DNA from: Hungatella sp.
GTDB lineage: Bacteria > Bacillota > Clostridia > Lachnospirales > Lachnospiraceae
DNA length: 41,246 bases
Assembly (NCBI GenBank): GCA_022795805.1
Contig: JAAWHK010000014.1
Coordinates: 1 to 41,246, forward strand
Direction: 5' to 3'
The first letter of the stretch is position 1. Each line of letters begins with the position of its first letter. Of this stretch, positions 7,852 to 15,721 are shown in pieces. The translations under genes were made by a program, and so were the position numbers. The notes under the pieces are model-generated. The model was given only the letters and a program-made list of their open reading frames with translations, did no database searches and had not been told where the DNA came from.

Positions 7852-8844
7852 TTATGACAGGATCTCTCTGTAGACCCGCAGCACATTTCCGTAAAATATG
7901 GCTTCTATCTCCGACGGCACGAACCCATGCCGCCTCATCTCCGCCTCCAGAAGGGGCAGCTTCCCCGCGTCGGACAACTCCAGCTCTCCCCGGATCCCGT
8001 CAAAGTCAGAGCCCAGCCCCACACAGCCCATGCCTCCCACATCGGCCATATGCCTCATGTGGCGGACCATATCTTCGATGCGGCTTGCGGCCGTCTCCCC
8101 CTCCTTCCGGTCACGAAGGAAATCTGGGCTGTAATTGATGCCTGCCACCCCGCCTCTCTCTCCAAGGCGGCGGATCATGTCGTCGGTCAGGTTCCTTGGA
8201 TGCCCCGCCAGAGCCCGGGCGTTGGAATGGCTGGCCACAAAGGGTTTTGTGGTGTGGGAAAACACATCCCATATCCCTGCGTCCCCCAGATGTGAGATAT
8301 CAATCATCATTCCCAGCCTCTCCATCTCCTCCAGAAATTCCAGGCCTTTTTCCGTCAGGCCTTTTTCCGTCTCCGGCCACCATCCCTTTTCCGGGCCCTC
8401 CGTCACGACCCGGTTGGGCCAGGCCAGCTCGTTGGGAAAGTTCCAGGTAAGCGTCATCATCCGCACCCCCAGCCGGTAGAAATCCCGCAGATAGGCAGTC
8501 TCACCCTGGCAGACTCCCCCTTCCTCCAGCGTCAGCATGGCTGACATGCGGCCTTCCTTCCAGTTTTTTTCTATATCCCCATAGGTTTTCACCGCGCCTA
8601 TGAGATCGCTGTTGGCCTCTATCTCCTGGTAAAAGGTGTCGATCATCCCCATGGCGCACTCAAAGGGCCGTGTTGTATTGCCCAAATGGACGAACACGGC
8701 AAAATTCTGGAGACCATAATCCCCCTTCGCCATCTTTTCCAGATCCAGGTGAAGGGAATTGGATCGGACCGACATGGTTCCTCCCTTCCTGTGGTCCTTG
8801 TAAATCTCCCATATTGTGTCACAATGCATATCTGCTGCTTTCAT
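7852..8844 (-). CDS. Membrane dipeptidase (peptidase family M19)
   Basis: A 330-residue zinc dipeptidase of the renal dipeptidase family, in the amidohydrolase-like TIM barrel class. The metal site is visible as MHCDT (H7, D9), the bridging glutamate in TLEEGG (about 105-110), DISHLGD and HSNAR. The length matches the family. It hydrolyses dipeptides, often including those with a D-residue at the C-terminal position; members act in the cytosol or periphery and this one has no signal peptide. The ATG at 8844 follows GGAGG. It has its own promoter at 8871-8899 and sits alone between the ABC operon and cls. Confidence 0.93.
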   Translation of the reverse strand: MKAADMHCDTIWEIYKDHRKGGTMSVRSNSLHLDLEKMAKGDYGLQNFAVFVHLGNTTRPFECAMGMIDTFYQEIEANSDLIGAVKTYGDIEKNWKEGRMSAMLTLEEGGVCQGETAYLRDFYRLGVRMMTLTWNFPNELAWPNRVVTEGPEKGWWPETEKGLTEKGLEFLEEMERLGMMIDISHLGDAGIWDVFSHTTKPFVASHSNARALAGHPRNLTDDMIRRLGERGGVAGINYSPDFLRDRKEGETAASRIEDMVRHMRHMADVGGMGCVGLGSDFDGIRGELELSDAGKLPLLEAEMRRHGFVPSEIEAIFYGNVLRVYREILS

Positions 8845-8870
8845 TGGTGTCCTCCGTTTTTTCTTAATTC

Positions 8871-8899
8871 ATTATACGCATTGCCCCGCCATAACTCAA
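8871..8899 (-). promoter_or_regulatory. Promoter of the M19 dipeptidase gene
   Basis: On the minus strand TTGAGT (8894-8899), a 17-base spacer and a consensus TATAAT (8871-8876). Confidence 0.8.
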
Positions 8900-8930
8900 C
8901 CGCATCTTCCTGGAATGTAAACCGTCTCCC

Positions 8931-10508
8931 CTACATCAGAGGCGCAATCAGCCGCAGGCCCTGTCCGGCCAGCTTCTGGTAAAAGGGATAGGATCTGCAG
9001 GTCTCCTTCGTGATCTGCACGCACTGTTCCAGCGTCTCCTCAAAGTCCCTCTCCACATCCTCCACGGCCGGGTTCCGGTACATGTACACGGCACACTCAA
9101 AATGATGGTACAGGCTTCTGAAATCCAGGTTGATGGTTCCCACCACCGCCTTGCTGCCGTCGCTGACGAACATCTTGGCATGGACGAATCCGGGCAGAAA
9201 CTCATAGATCTGCACGCCTGCGTCCAGAAGTTCCTCATAGTAGGTGTGAGCCAGAAAAAACGCGTATTTTTTGTCGGGAATATGGGGCATAATAATCACC
9301 ACCTCCACACCCCTCTTGGCCGCAAATATCAGCGCGTTCAGGGTCTCGTCGTCCAGGATCAGGTATGGGGTGGTAATATGTACGTAAGTCTCTGCCTGAT
9401 TGAGGATATCCATGTACACGTATTTCCCCACGGTCTCATGGTCCAGCGGCGAATCCCCGTAGGGCATCACAAAGCCCTCACCGGCCGGGTTCTCCCCCGC
9501 GGGATCGGTTCGTGCACTGCCTTTGGCGCTCTCCAGGTATCTGCCGCAGGAGACCGGCGTCCGGTCCCAGATATTCCACATCTGCAGGAACATGACCGTG
9601 AAGCTCTTTACCCCGTCCCCTTTCAGCATCACCGCCGTATCCTTCCAATAGCCGAACCTCTCCCGCACGTTGATGTATTCGTCCGCCAGATTGATTCCCC
9701 CCGTAAAGGCCGTGTGTCCGTCGATCACCACTACTTTTCTGTGGTCCCGGTTGTTGTGAACCGTGGAGAGCATGGGTTTTATGGGGGCAAACGCCTGGCA
9801 GCGGATCCCTTTCTTCTCCATCTGCCTGGGATAGCCGTAGGGGAGCAGCATCAAAGAGCACATCCCGTCATACATAAAGCGGACCTCCACCCCCTCCTTT
9901 GCCTTCTGCTCCAGAATCTCCAGAATGGAGTCCCACATGACTCCCCTCTCCACGATAAAATACTCCAGAAAAATAAATTTCTCCGCCTTGTAAAGCTCCT
10001 CTTTCAGCCGCTCAAATTTCTTCTCCCCGCTGGGAAAATAGGTGACGCTGGTATTCTGATACACAGGAAAACCGCCTCTTTCGGCCATGTATCTGGCCAG
10101 ATTCCCCACCAGCCTGTCCTCGCCGCAAAGCCGCTCCTTTACCGCCTCATCCTGCTCCAGCCAGGTCTTTGACTCCTTTATAAGCCTCCCGGCCCGCTTT
10201 GTGATAAGCCGGCTCCCCATGTCCAGTTTCGTGAGAATGTAGAACAGGGTGCCGAACACGGGTAAGGTAAGAATGGGAATGATCCAGCCCAGTTTGAAGC
10301 TGGGGTTCTCCCTCTCATTGATAATATAGATGCAGGTAATCCCTCCCAGCAGGATAAAACCGGCGTATACATAGAGAGAATACTGGCTCAGCCATCTTAC
10401 GACCCCCAGCAAAACCCCTATCTGTATCAGGATAAACAGCGCCACGTAAGCGGTACGGCCGAATACGATCCGCAGAAGCCCCCTCAGTTTTCTTTTGTAC
10501 TCATTCAT
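8931..10508 (-). CDS. cls: Cardiolipin synthase
   Basis: A 525-residue phospholipase D-superfamily enzyme that joins two phosphatidylglycerols into cardiolipin at the membrane. Two or three N-terminal hydrophobic segments (about residues 15-80) anchor it. The two HKD motifs are visible as HRKVVVIDGHTAFTGG (middle) and HAKMFVSDGSKAVVGT (C-terminal third), each with downstream N and D/E residues. Length and order match bacterial ClsA/Cls. The ATG at 10508 is preceded by AAGGAGG at good spacing; that Shine-Dalgarno lies in one arm of a terminator-like hairpin (see 10509-10578). The gene has its own promoter. Confidence 0.93.
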   Translation of the reverse strand: MNEYKRKLRGLLRIVFGRTAYVALFILIQIGVLLGVVRWLSQYSLYVYAGFILLGGITCIYIINERENPSFKLGWIIPILTLPVFGTLFYILTKLDMGSRLITKRAGRLIKESKTWLEQDEAVKERLCGEDRLVGNLARYMAERGGFPVYQNTSVTYFPSGEKKFERLKEELYKAEKFIFLEYFIVERGVMWDSILEILEQKAKEGVEVRFMYDGMCSLMLLPYGYPRQMEKKGIRCQAFAPIKPMLSTVHNNRDHRKVVVIDGHTAFTGGINLADEYINVRERFGYWKDTAVMLKGDGVKSFTVMFLQMWNIWDRTPVSCGRYLESAKGSARTDPAGENPAGEGFVMPYGDSPLDHETVGKYVYMDILNQAETYVHITTPYLILDDETLNALIFAAKRGVEVVIIMPHIPDKKYAFFLAHTYYEELLDAGVQIYEFLPGFVHAKMFVSDGSKAVVGTINLDFRSLYHHFECAVYMYRNPAVEDVERDFEETLEQCVQITKETCRSYPFYQKLAGQGLRLIAPLM

Positions 10509-10578
10509 AAAAAATGCCTCCTTGCATCACTGTCCCTCTATTGTAACTCATATTACGGACAATGACAAGCAAGGCGGC
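10509..10578 (-). terminator. Terminator of ribU overlapping the cls ribosome site
   Basis: Arms 10516-10535 and 10557-10578 form a long imperfect stem (outer part GCCTCCTTGC against GCAAGGCGGC, one mismatch). On the minus strand the stem is followed directly by ATTTTTT. The 3' arm contains the AAGGAGG of cls. A transcript reading through from ribU would terminate here or hide the cls start. A transcript from the cls promoter lacks the 5' arm. Confidence 0.6.
10540..10568 (-). promoter_or_regulatory. Promoter of cls
   Basis: On the minus strand TTGTCA (10563-10568), 17 bases, TACAAT (10540-10545). It lies inside the hairpin region, so initiation occurs downstream of the first arm. Confidence 0.65.
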
Positions 10579-10615
10579 ATGTTCGATTTTAGGTGTTCGA
10601 TTTTCGGCCCTGTTT

Positions 10616-11212
10616 TTATCTGTGAATAATCACGCTGATCCGCTTGTATACCAGCGTGGTTATAAGAGACACCAGGGCCCCTTTTATCAGATTGAAGGGC
10701 GCCACGGCAAACAGTACGAATGTCCACACGCTGCCGATAGCCGGATTGATGGCAGCCCCGGCCTCCAGAATGGACTCTAACGGCATAAAGTTGGAGTAAA
10801 AGGGAAGCATCACCACCGCGTTCATCACGGCGCCCACCGTAGCCATGCACACGGTTCCCACCGCCATGCCGATTATGGCGCTCTTCTTGGATTTCTTAAA
10901 TTTGTATACCAGCCCTGCCGGCAGAATCAGCGCGCACCCGATGCAGACGTTGGCGAATTCTCCGACGAATCCTGTGGACGTAGGCTTTAACACCAGTTTC
11001 ACCAGGATCTTTACCACCTCCGTGATGAATCCCGCCAGAGGCCCCATGGCAAAGGTTCCCACCAGAACGGGAATCTCGCTTAAATCCAGTCCGTAAAAGG
11101 ACGGCGCGATAAAGGGCAGGGGAAACTCAAACAGCATCAGCACTCCGCCGATGGCCCCCAGCATTCCCATAAGCACCACGTTTTTGATATTAAACACTTT
11201 CTTTCTGTCCAT
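10616..11212 (-). CDS. ribU: Riboflavin ECF transporter S component RibU
   Basis: A 198-residue S component that binds riboflavin in the membrane and works with a shared energy-coupling module (EcfA, EcfA', EcfT) encoded elsewhere. It has six hydrophobic segments. The N-terminal region VVLMGMLGAIGGVLMLFEF, then PSFYGLDLSEIPVLVGTFAM with PLAGFITEVVKILVKLVL, is typical of RibU. The reading frame is open further upstream, but that stretch runs through the riboswitch terminator. The ATG at 11212 has AGGAGGAGACAGGAAA before it and is the real start. Expression is controlled by the FMN riboswitch upstream, which fixes the substrate with good certainty. Confidence 0.95.
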   Translation of the reverse strand: MDRKKVFNIKNVVLMGMLGAIGGVLMLFEFPLPFIAPSFYGLDLSEIPVLVGTFAMGPLAGFITEVVKILVKLVLKPTSTGFVGEFANVCIGCALILPAGLVYKFKKSKKSAIIGMAVGTVCMATVGAVMNAVVMLPFYSNFMPLESILEAGAAINPAIGSVWTFVLFAVAPFNLIKGALVSLITTLVYKRISVIIHR

Positions 11213-11311
11213 TTTCCTGTCTCCTCCTGTACTCTGTGCATAGGCCGTCTCAAAGCCCCGTGGGCCCTCTGTCTTTTGTCCCGAAGCCCGATCAGACTCT
11301 TTCCCCCAGAC

Positions 11312-11342
11312 AAAAACCCCGGATATCAAAGGATATCCGGGG
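11312..11342 (-). terminator. Expression-platform terminator of the FMN riboswitch
   Basis: A perfect 11-bp stem (CCCCGGATATC / GATATCCGGGG) with a 4-base loop is followed by five T on the minus strand. It lies 45 bases past the aptamer and 100 bases before ribU. FMN binding should favour this hairpin and shut off ribU. Confidence 0.9.
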
Positions 11343-11387
11343 CGTCGCACGGCACGGCAGACCATGCATGTTCTCAGAATCATTTCT

Positions 11388-11503
11388 CTTCTTCTCTCAT
11401 CCAGACTATACTGTCGGTTTTGGAATCACACCAAATCAACCGCTCACGCGGCTCGCGGACTTTTACCGCCGGTGGAGAATTTCACTCCGCCCCGAAGACC
11501 TGT
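11388..11503 (-). promoter_or_regulatory. FMN riboswitch (RFN element)
   Basis: On the minus strand the conserved RFN blocks appear in order: AGGTCTTCGGGGCGG, GTGAAATTC, CCACCGGCGGTAAA, a variable GC-rich stem (GTCCGCGAGCC/GCGTGAGCGG), GATTTGGTGTGATTCC, CCGACAGTATAGTCTGGAT and a closing GAGAGAAGA. All six helices can be formed. It is followed by an intrinsic terminator and ribU. Confidence 0.97.
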
Positions 11504-11519
11504 GTAGGTTTACAGAGCT

Positions 11520-11548
11520 ATTATACGGCCTCCGGCTTAAAAATGCAA
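11520..11548 (-). promoter_or_regulatory. Promoter of the ribU riboswitch transcript
   Basis: On the minus strand TTGCAT (11543-11548), 17 bases, TATAAT (11520-11525). The start would be near 11513, just ahead of the aptamer. Confidence 0.8.
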
Positions 11549-11568
11549 CCGTTTTTTCCATTAACCTG

Positions 11569-12846
11569 TCACCCAAGGGCCTGCTCAATATCCCCGATGA
11601 TGTCCTCCGACGCCTCCAGCCCTGTGCTGAAACGGATCATGGCCGGGTCCACTCCCGCCTCTATAAGCTGTTGGTCGCTTAACTGCCTGTGGGTGTGGCT
11701 GGCCGGATGGAGCACCGAGGTCCTGGCATCCGCCACATGGGTCACAATGGCCGCCAGCTTCAGCCTGTCCATAAACTCGGCCGCGGCTGCCCGGCCCCCT
11801 TTGAGCCCGAAGGAGATGACCCCGCAGGTTCCGTTGGGCATGTATTTTTCTGCCAGATCGTGGTACTTATCCCCTTTAAGCCCCGGGTAGTTGACCCAGG
11901 CCACATCATCCCTGGATTTTAAATACTCAGCCACCTTCAATGCGTTCTCACAGTGTCTGGGCATCCGCAGATGCAGAGTCTCCAGTCCCACATTCAGAAG
12001 GAAGGCGTTCTGGGGAGACTGGATGGAGCCCATATCCCGCATCAGCTGCACCGTAGCCTTGGTGATATACGCTCCCTTTCCGAAGCGCTCCGTGTACACA
12101 ACCCCGTGGTACGACTCGTCCGGCGTGGTCAGGCCGGGAAACTTTTCGCCGTAAGCCTCCCAGTCGAAATTGCCGCTGTCCACGATGCAGCCGCCCACGG
12201 CCATGGCGTGCCCGTCCATGTATTTTGTGGTGGAGTGGGTCACAATATCCGCGCCCCACTCAAACGGCCTGCAGTTGATGGGGGTGGCAAAGGTGTTGTC
12301 CACAATGAAGGGAACGTTATGCCGGTGAGCCAGCCCCGCAAATTTCTCCAGATCCAGCACCACCAGGGCCGGGTTGGCGATGGTCTCTCCGAACACGGCT
12401 TTCGTGTTCTCCCTAAAGGCCTTATCCAGCTCCTCCTCCGGCGCATCCGGATCCACAAGGGTGCATTCGATCCCGAATCTCTTCAAGGTCACCGTGAACA
12501 GGTTGGAAGTCCCCCCGTAGATCGTGGCCGCGCAGACGATATGGTCACCGGCGGAACAGATGTTTAAGACGGCGTACATGTTGGCTGCCTGTCCGGAAGA
12601 GGTGAGCATGGCCGCCGCTCCTCCCTCCAGCCGGCAGATCTTATCTGCCACCGCGTCGTTGGTGGGGTTGGCCAGTCTGGTGTAAAAATACCCGTCCTCC
12701 TCCAGATCGAACAGACGCCCCATCTGCTCGCTGGTCTCATATTTGAATGTGGTGCTCTGGTATATGGGGAGCACTCTGGGCTCGCCGTTTTTCGGCTTCC
12801 ATCCCCCCTGAATACAGATGGTGTCCAGTGATTGTTTACGGCTCAT
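11569..12846 (-). CDS. metY: O-acetylhomoserine aminocarboxypropyltransferase (sulfhydrylase)
   Basis: A 425-residue PLP enzyme of the Cys/Met metabolism family. It makes homocysteine (or, with other thiols, methionine) from O-acetylhomoserine and sulfide in the cytosol. The PLP lysine lies in HSTTKYMDGH, and the family motifs YQSTTFKYET, LANPTNDAVADKICRLEGG, SSGQAANMYA and the C-terminal VLHPASHTHRQLSDQQL are all present; the last favours MetY over cystathionine enzymes. The ATG at 12846 has AGGAGG seven bases upstream; an upstream in-frame ATG lacks this and would cross the promoter. A sigma-A promoter lies at 12888-12916, and a second possible start with a structured leader lies further upstream. 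Confidence 0.93.
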   Translation of the reverse strand: MSRKQSLDTICIQGGWKPKNGEPRVLPIYQSTTFKYETSEQMGRLFDLEEDGYFYTRLANPTNDAVADKICRLEGGAAAMLTSSGQAANMYAVLNICSAGDHIVCAATIYGGTSNLFTVTLKRFGIECTLVDPDAPEEELDKAFRENTKAVFGETIANPALVVLDLEKFAGLAHRHNVPFIVDNTFATPINCRPFEWGADIVTHSTTKYMDGHAMAVGGCIVDSGNFDWEAYGEKFPGLTTPDESYHGVVYTERFGKGAYITKATVQLMRDMGSIQSPQNAFLLNVGLETLHLRMPRHCENALKVAEYLKSRDDVAWVNYPGLKGDKYHDLAEKYMPNGTCGVISFGLKGGRAAAAEFMDRLKLAAIVTHVADARTSVLHPASHTHRQLSDQQLIEAGVDPAMIRFSTGLEASEDIIGDIEQALG

Positions 12847-12887
12847 AGCATATCCTCCTACTGATTTTAACCTTTTCATTTCCCTAC

Positions 12888-12916
12888 ATTGTACACAACC
12901 TGCCGGCAAAAATCAA
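12888..12916 (-). promoter_or_regulatory. Promoter of metY
   Basis: On the minus strand TTGATT (12911-12916), 17 bases, TACAAT (12888-12893). The -35 box lies in the T-tract of the terminator just upstream. Confidence 0.7.
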
Positions 12917-12920
12917 TAAA

Positions 12921-12950
12921 AAGTCCGGAAAACCCCCGATTCCGGACTTT
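12921..12950 (-). terminator. Intrinsic terminator upstream of metY
   Basis: A 10-bp stem AAGTCCGGAA / TTCCGGACTT with a 9-base loop, followed on the minus strand by TTTATTGATTTTT. It either ends the LytTR regulator transcript or attenuates a longer metY leader. Confidence 0.8.
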
Positions 12951-13032
12951 CGGCATCCGGACCAGGATACCGAAAAGAGGGACTCTCCATACCCTGTTAA
13001 GGTCCGATCTGACGCCTGTATTTATCATATCA
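12951..13032 (-). other. Possible structured leader with extended -10 upstream of metY
   Basis: An extended -10 box TGATATGAT lies at 13024-13032 (minus strand). Downstream are complementary blocks: CGGTATCC against GGATGCCG, and ATCGGACC against GGTCCGG. The second set could compete with the terminator stem that follows. It does not fit the SAM-I, SAM-II or T-box consensus. It may be only the 3' untranslated region of the regulator gene. Confidence 0.3.
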
Positions 13033-13073
13033 CAGAAGCAGACACCTGGAGTACAGATGTCAAACTGCGTATG

Positions 13074-13802
13074 CTATCCTGTAATTTCCGGTATTAGAAG
13101 CCGTTTTAAATGGGCTGCGGCCGACCGTCGGAAGGTTCTGCTGATGGAAAAATACCCTCTCTCCCCCTTCAGGTAGACCCGGTCATTTTCCAGCTCCACG
13201 ATATAATCTTTGTTGATAATATAGGACTGATGGATCTGAACGAACTGCTCCGGAAGCCCTCTTTTCAGAATCTCCGACAGTTTTCCGTAAAATTCGCTTT
13301 TCTCGTCTGTCATGTGGATCTCCACCTTCCTGCCGGAACTCTGAAAATAGAGGATCTCCTCATAGGGAACCTGGTAGAATACCCGTTTCTTCTGATAGGC
13401 AAACTGGCGTTCTCTCCGGAAGCTTAATTTTCTGGCATAATCCGCGATCTGAAACACCCGTTTTTTGTGAAAGGGCTTTCTCAGAAATTTCAGGGGCCTG
13501 TTTTCGAAAAGTGCCTCCGCGTCTTTTACGCCGTAGGACATGTACACCAGCTGCACCTCCTCGTTGTCCAGGGCGCACCGTATCCCCCTCCCCACCATGG
13601 CTCCGTCCATGCCGTCCATGACAACATCCAGAAAGACCAGATCATACTGCTTTCCCAGGCTCATCGTTTCATACAGAGAAATTCCGTCGTAAAACAGATC
13701 GGACTCCATAGCGATTTTCTTTTCCCTGCAGTAAAACTCCAGCATCTCCTCCAGATTGTAACAATCCCGTTTATTGTCGTCGCAGATGGCTATTGACCAC
13801 AT
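13074..13802 (-). CDS. LytTR-family response regulator (AgrA-like), orphan
   Basis: A 242-residue response regulator. The N-terminal receiver domain (residues 1-125) has the acidic pair in AICDDNK, the phosphoacceptor Asp in VFLDVVMDGMDG and the conserved Lys in LKFLRKPF. The C-terminal LytTR DNA-binding domain (about 140-240) has EEILYFQSSGRKVEIH, FVQIHQSYIINKDYI and RGYFSISRTFRR. No histidine kinase or peptide signal gene is next to it. The ATG at 13802 follows AGGAAAGGG. LytTR proteins usually bind pairs of direct repeats and control secreted or surface functions; the target here is not evident. The divergent DUF368 gene is a candidate. Confidence 0.92.
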   Translation of the reverse strand: MWSIAICDDNKRDCYNLEEMLEFYCREKKIAMESDLFYDGISLYETMSLGKQYDLVFLDVVMDGMDGAMVGRGIRCALDNEEVQLVYMSYGVKDAEALFENRPLKFLRKPFHKKRVFQIADYARKLSFRRERQFAYQKKRVFYQVPYEEILYFQSSGRKVEIHMTDEKSEFYGKLSEILKRGLPEQFVQIHQSYIINKDYIVELENDRVYLKGERGYFSISRTFRRSAAAHLKRLLIPEITG

Positions 13803-14137
13803 TCTGTTCGTCCCTTTCCTGTTTTAAGTGTGTGCGCGTCTTCTCTGGGGCCGTTTTTCGCCCCAACAAAAAACATCTATATTCTATCCGTTTTTTCCGG
13901 ACAATAGGGGTGACACAACGACGTATTTATCCCCTGTTTTTACAGGAAACGACACGATTTTTTACAATTCTTTTCTGCCTCCGGTCCCGGCTGTTCGTCT
14001 TTGGTCCCAGCTGCCCGTTGACAAACCTGCAAAATAAACTTTATAATATGAAGAATGGGAACATGCTCCGTTGTGGGCTCAGGTCTCCGGGCACCCGAAC
14101 GGAGACGACTACTTTCACAGAGAAGAGAGGATTTGTT
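13803..14137. other. Intergenic region between LytTR regulator and DUF368 gene
   Basis: A 335-base divergent region. It holds the promoter of the DUF368 gene (14018-14047), a small hairpin GGGGC/GCCCC near 13849-13866, and otherwise no recognisable gene or RNA. Reading frames that extend into it lack ribosome sites. Confidence 0.6.
14018..14047 (+). promoter_or_regulatory. Promoter of the DUF368 gene
   Basis: Consensus TTGACA (14018-14023) and TATAAT (14042-14047) with an 18-base spacer, about 90 bases before the start codon. Confidence 0.85.
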
Positions 14138-15019
14138 ATGAGATTTTTAATGGATACCATAAAGGGCATGCTCATCGGCATAGCCAATATCATCCCGGGT
14201 GTCAGCGGCGGAACCATGGCCGTCTCCCTGGGCATCTACGACCGGCTTATCGGTTCCATATCCGACCTGCCCAGGCATCCGAAGAAGAGCGCCTCGGTTC
14301 TTCTTCCCATCATCCTGGGCTGCGGCATCGGCATCGTAGGCTTTACCTATGTCATCGAGTACCTTCTGAGCCGCCACACATTTGTCACATGCATGGCCTT
14401 CACCGGCCTGATTCTGGGAGGGCTTCCCGTTCTTTACGGGTCCCTGAAAAAGGAGCTGGCCAAAGGATCCGGCAAGATCGGCCTGCCCGGTATCCTGGCC
14501 TTTCTGCTTCTCTTCGGAGTGGCCCTGTTTCTTCCCATGATGAATGCGGACGATGAGGTTCTGAGAACTTTTACCCCGTCTTTCGGCACTATGACGGCCC
14601 TGTTTTTCGTGGGAGTTATCGCCTCCGCCACCATGGTGGTTCCCGGCGTCAGCGGCTCCCTGGTTATGATGATTCTCGGATACTACTACGGCATCATCAA
14701 TACCATCAAGTCCTTTCTGGACGCCCTGAGAGCCTTTGACACGGCCGGGCTGGTTCAAGGCTTCGCCCTCCTTGCGCCCTTCGGCATCGGCGTACTTCTG
14801 GGAATCTTCCTCATCGCCAAACTGATCACCTTTCTCTTTAAGCGATTCGGTGTCCAGACGTACTGTGCCATCTTCGGCCTTATTATCGCCTCCCCCTTTG
14901 CCATCTTCTACAACACAGGGGCCCTGACACAGTCCTCCTTCCCCTCAATCGGCCAGATGATTCTCGGGCTGATCCTGGCAGCGGGGTGCGGCTTTGTCAC
15001 CTGGAAGATGGGGAATTGA
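14138..15019 (+). CDS. DUF368 polyprenyl-phosphate transporter
   Basis: A 293-residue membrane protein of the DUF368 family, shown in other bacteria to recycle undecaprenyl phosphate across the membrane (PopT-type). The two family signatures appear in the inverted-repeat halves: NIIPGVSGGTMAVSLGIYDR (residues 18-37) and VVPGVSGSLVMMILGYYYG (about 167-185). Eight or more hydrophobic segments are present. The ATG at 14138 was chosen over a frame open 345 bases further upstream, because GAGAGGA precedes it and the upstream frame would run through the promoter. It is followed 55 bases later by the Uma2 gene. Its role would be cell-wall lipid carrier recycling. Confidence 0.9.
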   Translation: MRFLMDTIKGMLIGIANIIPGVSGGTMAVSLGIYDRLIGSISDLPRHPKKSASVLLPIILGCGIGIVGFTYVIEYLLSRHTFVTCMAFTGLILGGLPVLYGSLKKELAKGSGKIGLPGILAFLLLFGVALFLPMMNADDEVLRTFTPSFGTMTALFFVGVIASATMVVPGVSGSLVMMILGYYYGIINTIKSFLDALRAFDTAGLVQGFALLAPFGIGVLLGIFLIAKLITFLFKRFGVQTYCAIFGLIIASPFAIFYNTGALTQSSFPSIGQMILGLILAAGCGFVTWKMGN

Positions 15020-15074
15020 GACGGCCAGGCCGTTGCGCATCAATAAAATAGTTTTCAGAAAGGAAGTGTATACT

Positions 15075-15641
15075 ATGCCGCCAGCATTACAGCCACAGCC
15101 AGAACCAATCACTCTTGAACAATATGAGACTCTTCCGGAGGAAAAGAGAGTAGAAGTCTTTGAGGGCATTGTTTATGATATGGCCAGCCCTTCGCAGATA
15201 CATCAAACCCTATCCATGGAATTGTCCAATATCATCTACAACTATATCAAAAGCAAGAAAGGAACATGCCAGGTATTCACTGCCCCGTTTGATGTAAAAT
15301 TATGCGATAAGCCGCTTACAATTGTTCAGCCTGACATCATGATTATCTGTGATAAAAACAAACTGGACGGAAAGCGCTGTAACGGCGCCCCGGATTTCAT
15401 CATTGAGATTGTTTCCCCTGGCAATCTGTCGGATGATTATATCCGTAAAGCATACTACTACAAAAATTACGGTGTCCGGGAATACTGGATTGTGGATCCG
15501 CGCCGCAAGATTGTGACTGTCAATTACTTCGAAAACAATATCGTAAGCGTTCAGTATTCTTTCGATTCCATCATCAGAGTTAATATCTATGGTGATTTAT
15601 ACATCAATTTCTCTGATATTGCCGATCTGCTGAATATTTAG
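15075..15641 (+). CDS. Uma2-family (DUF820) PD-(D/E)XK nuclease-fold protein
   Basis: A 188-residue protein of the Uma2/DUF820 family. It has the typical N-terminal LTLEQYETLPEEKRVEVFEG-like opening (ITLEQYETLPEEKR VEVFEG) and core VQPDIMIICD followed by APDFIIEIVSP, which supply the D and E-x-V residues of a restriction-nuclease-like fold. The function of the family is unproven, and most members are scattered single genes in cyanobacteria, actinomycetes and some Clostridia. The ATG at 15075 follows AAAGGAAGTG. Its lower GC suggests a different history from the neighbouring GC-rich genes. A strong terminator follows the stop at once. Confidence 0.85.
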   Translation: MPPALQPQPEPITLEQYETLPEEKRVEVFEGIVYDMASPSQIHQTLSMELSNIIYNYIKSKKGTCQVFTAPFDVKLCDKPLTIVQPDIMIICDKNKLDGKRCNGAPDFIIEIVSPGNLSDDYIRKAYYYKNYGVREYWIVDPRRKIVTVNYFENNIVSVQYSFDSIIRVNIYGDLYINFSDIADLLNI

Positions 15642-15646
15642 CCTAA

Positions 15647-15696
15647 AAAAAGAGGATGTTGCACAACTAATGTAAGTTCGTGCAGCATCCTCTTTT
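15647..15696. terminator. Bidirectional intrinsic terminator
   Basis: A 17-bp stem, with AAAAGAGGATGTTGCAC pairing to GTGCAGCATCCTCTTTT (one G-T), lies between the convergent Uma2 gene and the amino acid transporter operon. A/T runs on both sides suit termination in both directions. Confidence 0.9.
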
Positions 15697-15721
15697 CATG
15701 CCCCATAGCCTCAAAATATCT

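Noticed and set aside
9102-10172. Plus-strand frame of 356 codons
   Set aside because: It is antisense to the cardiolipin synthase gene, whose HKD motifs prove the minus-strand frame.
11213-11383. N-terminal extension of RibU by 57 codons
   Set aside because: The extension would be translated from the riboswitch terminator and aptamer. The ribosome site and the S-component N-terminus start at 11212.
12951-13073. SAM riboswitch or T-box before metY
   Set aside because: The conserved SAM-I core and the T-box sequence are absent; only an unclassified leader remains possible.
13793-14137. N-terminal extension of the DUF368 protein by 115 codons
   Set aside because: It would cross the consensus promoter at 14018-14047 and overlap the divergent regulator's start. 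The family start and ribosome site are at 14138.
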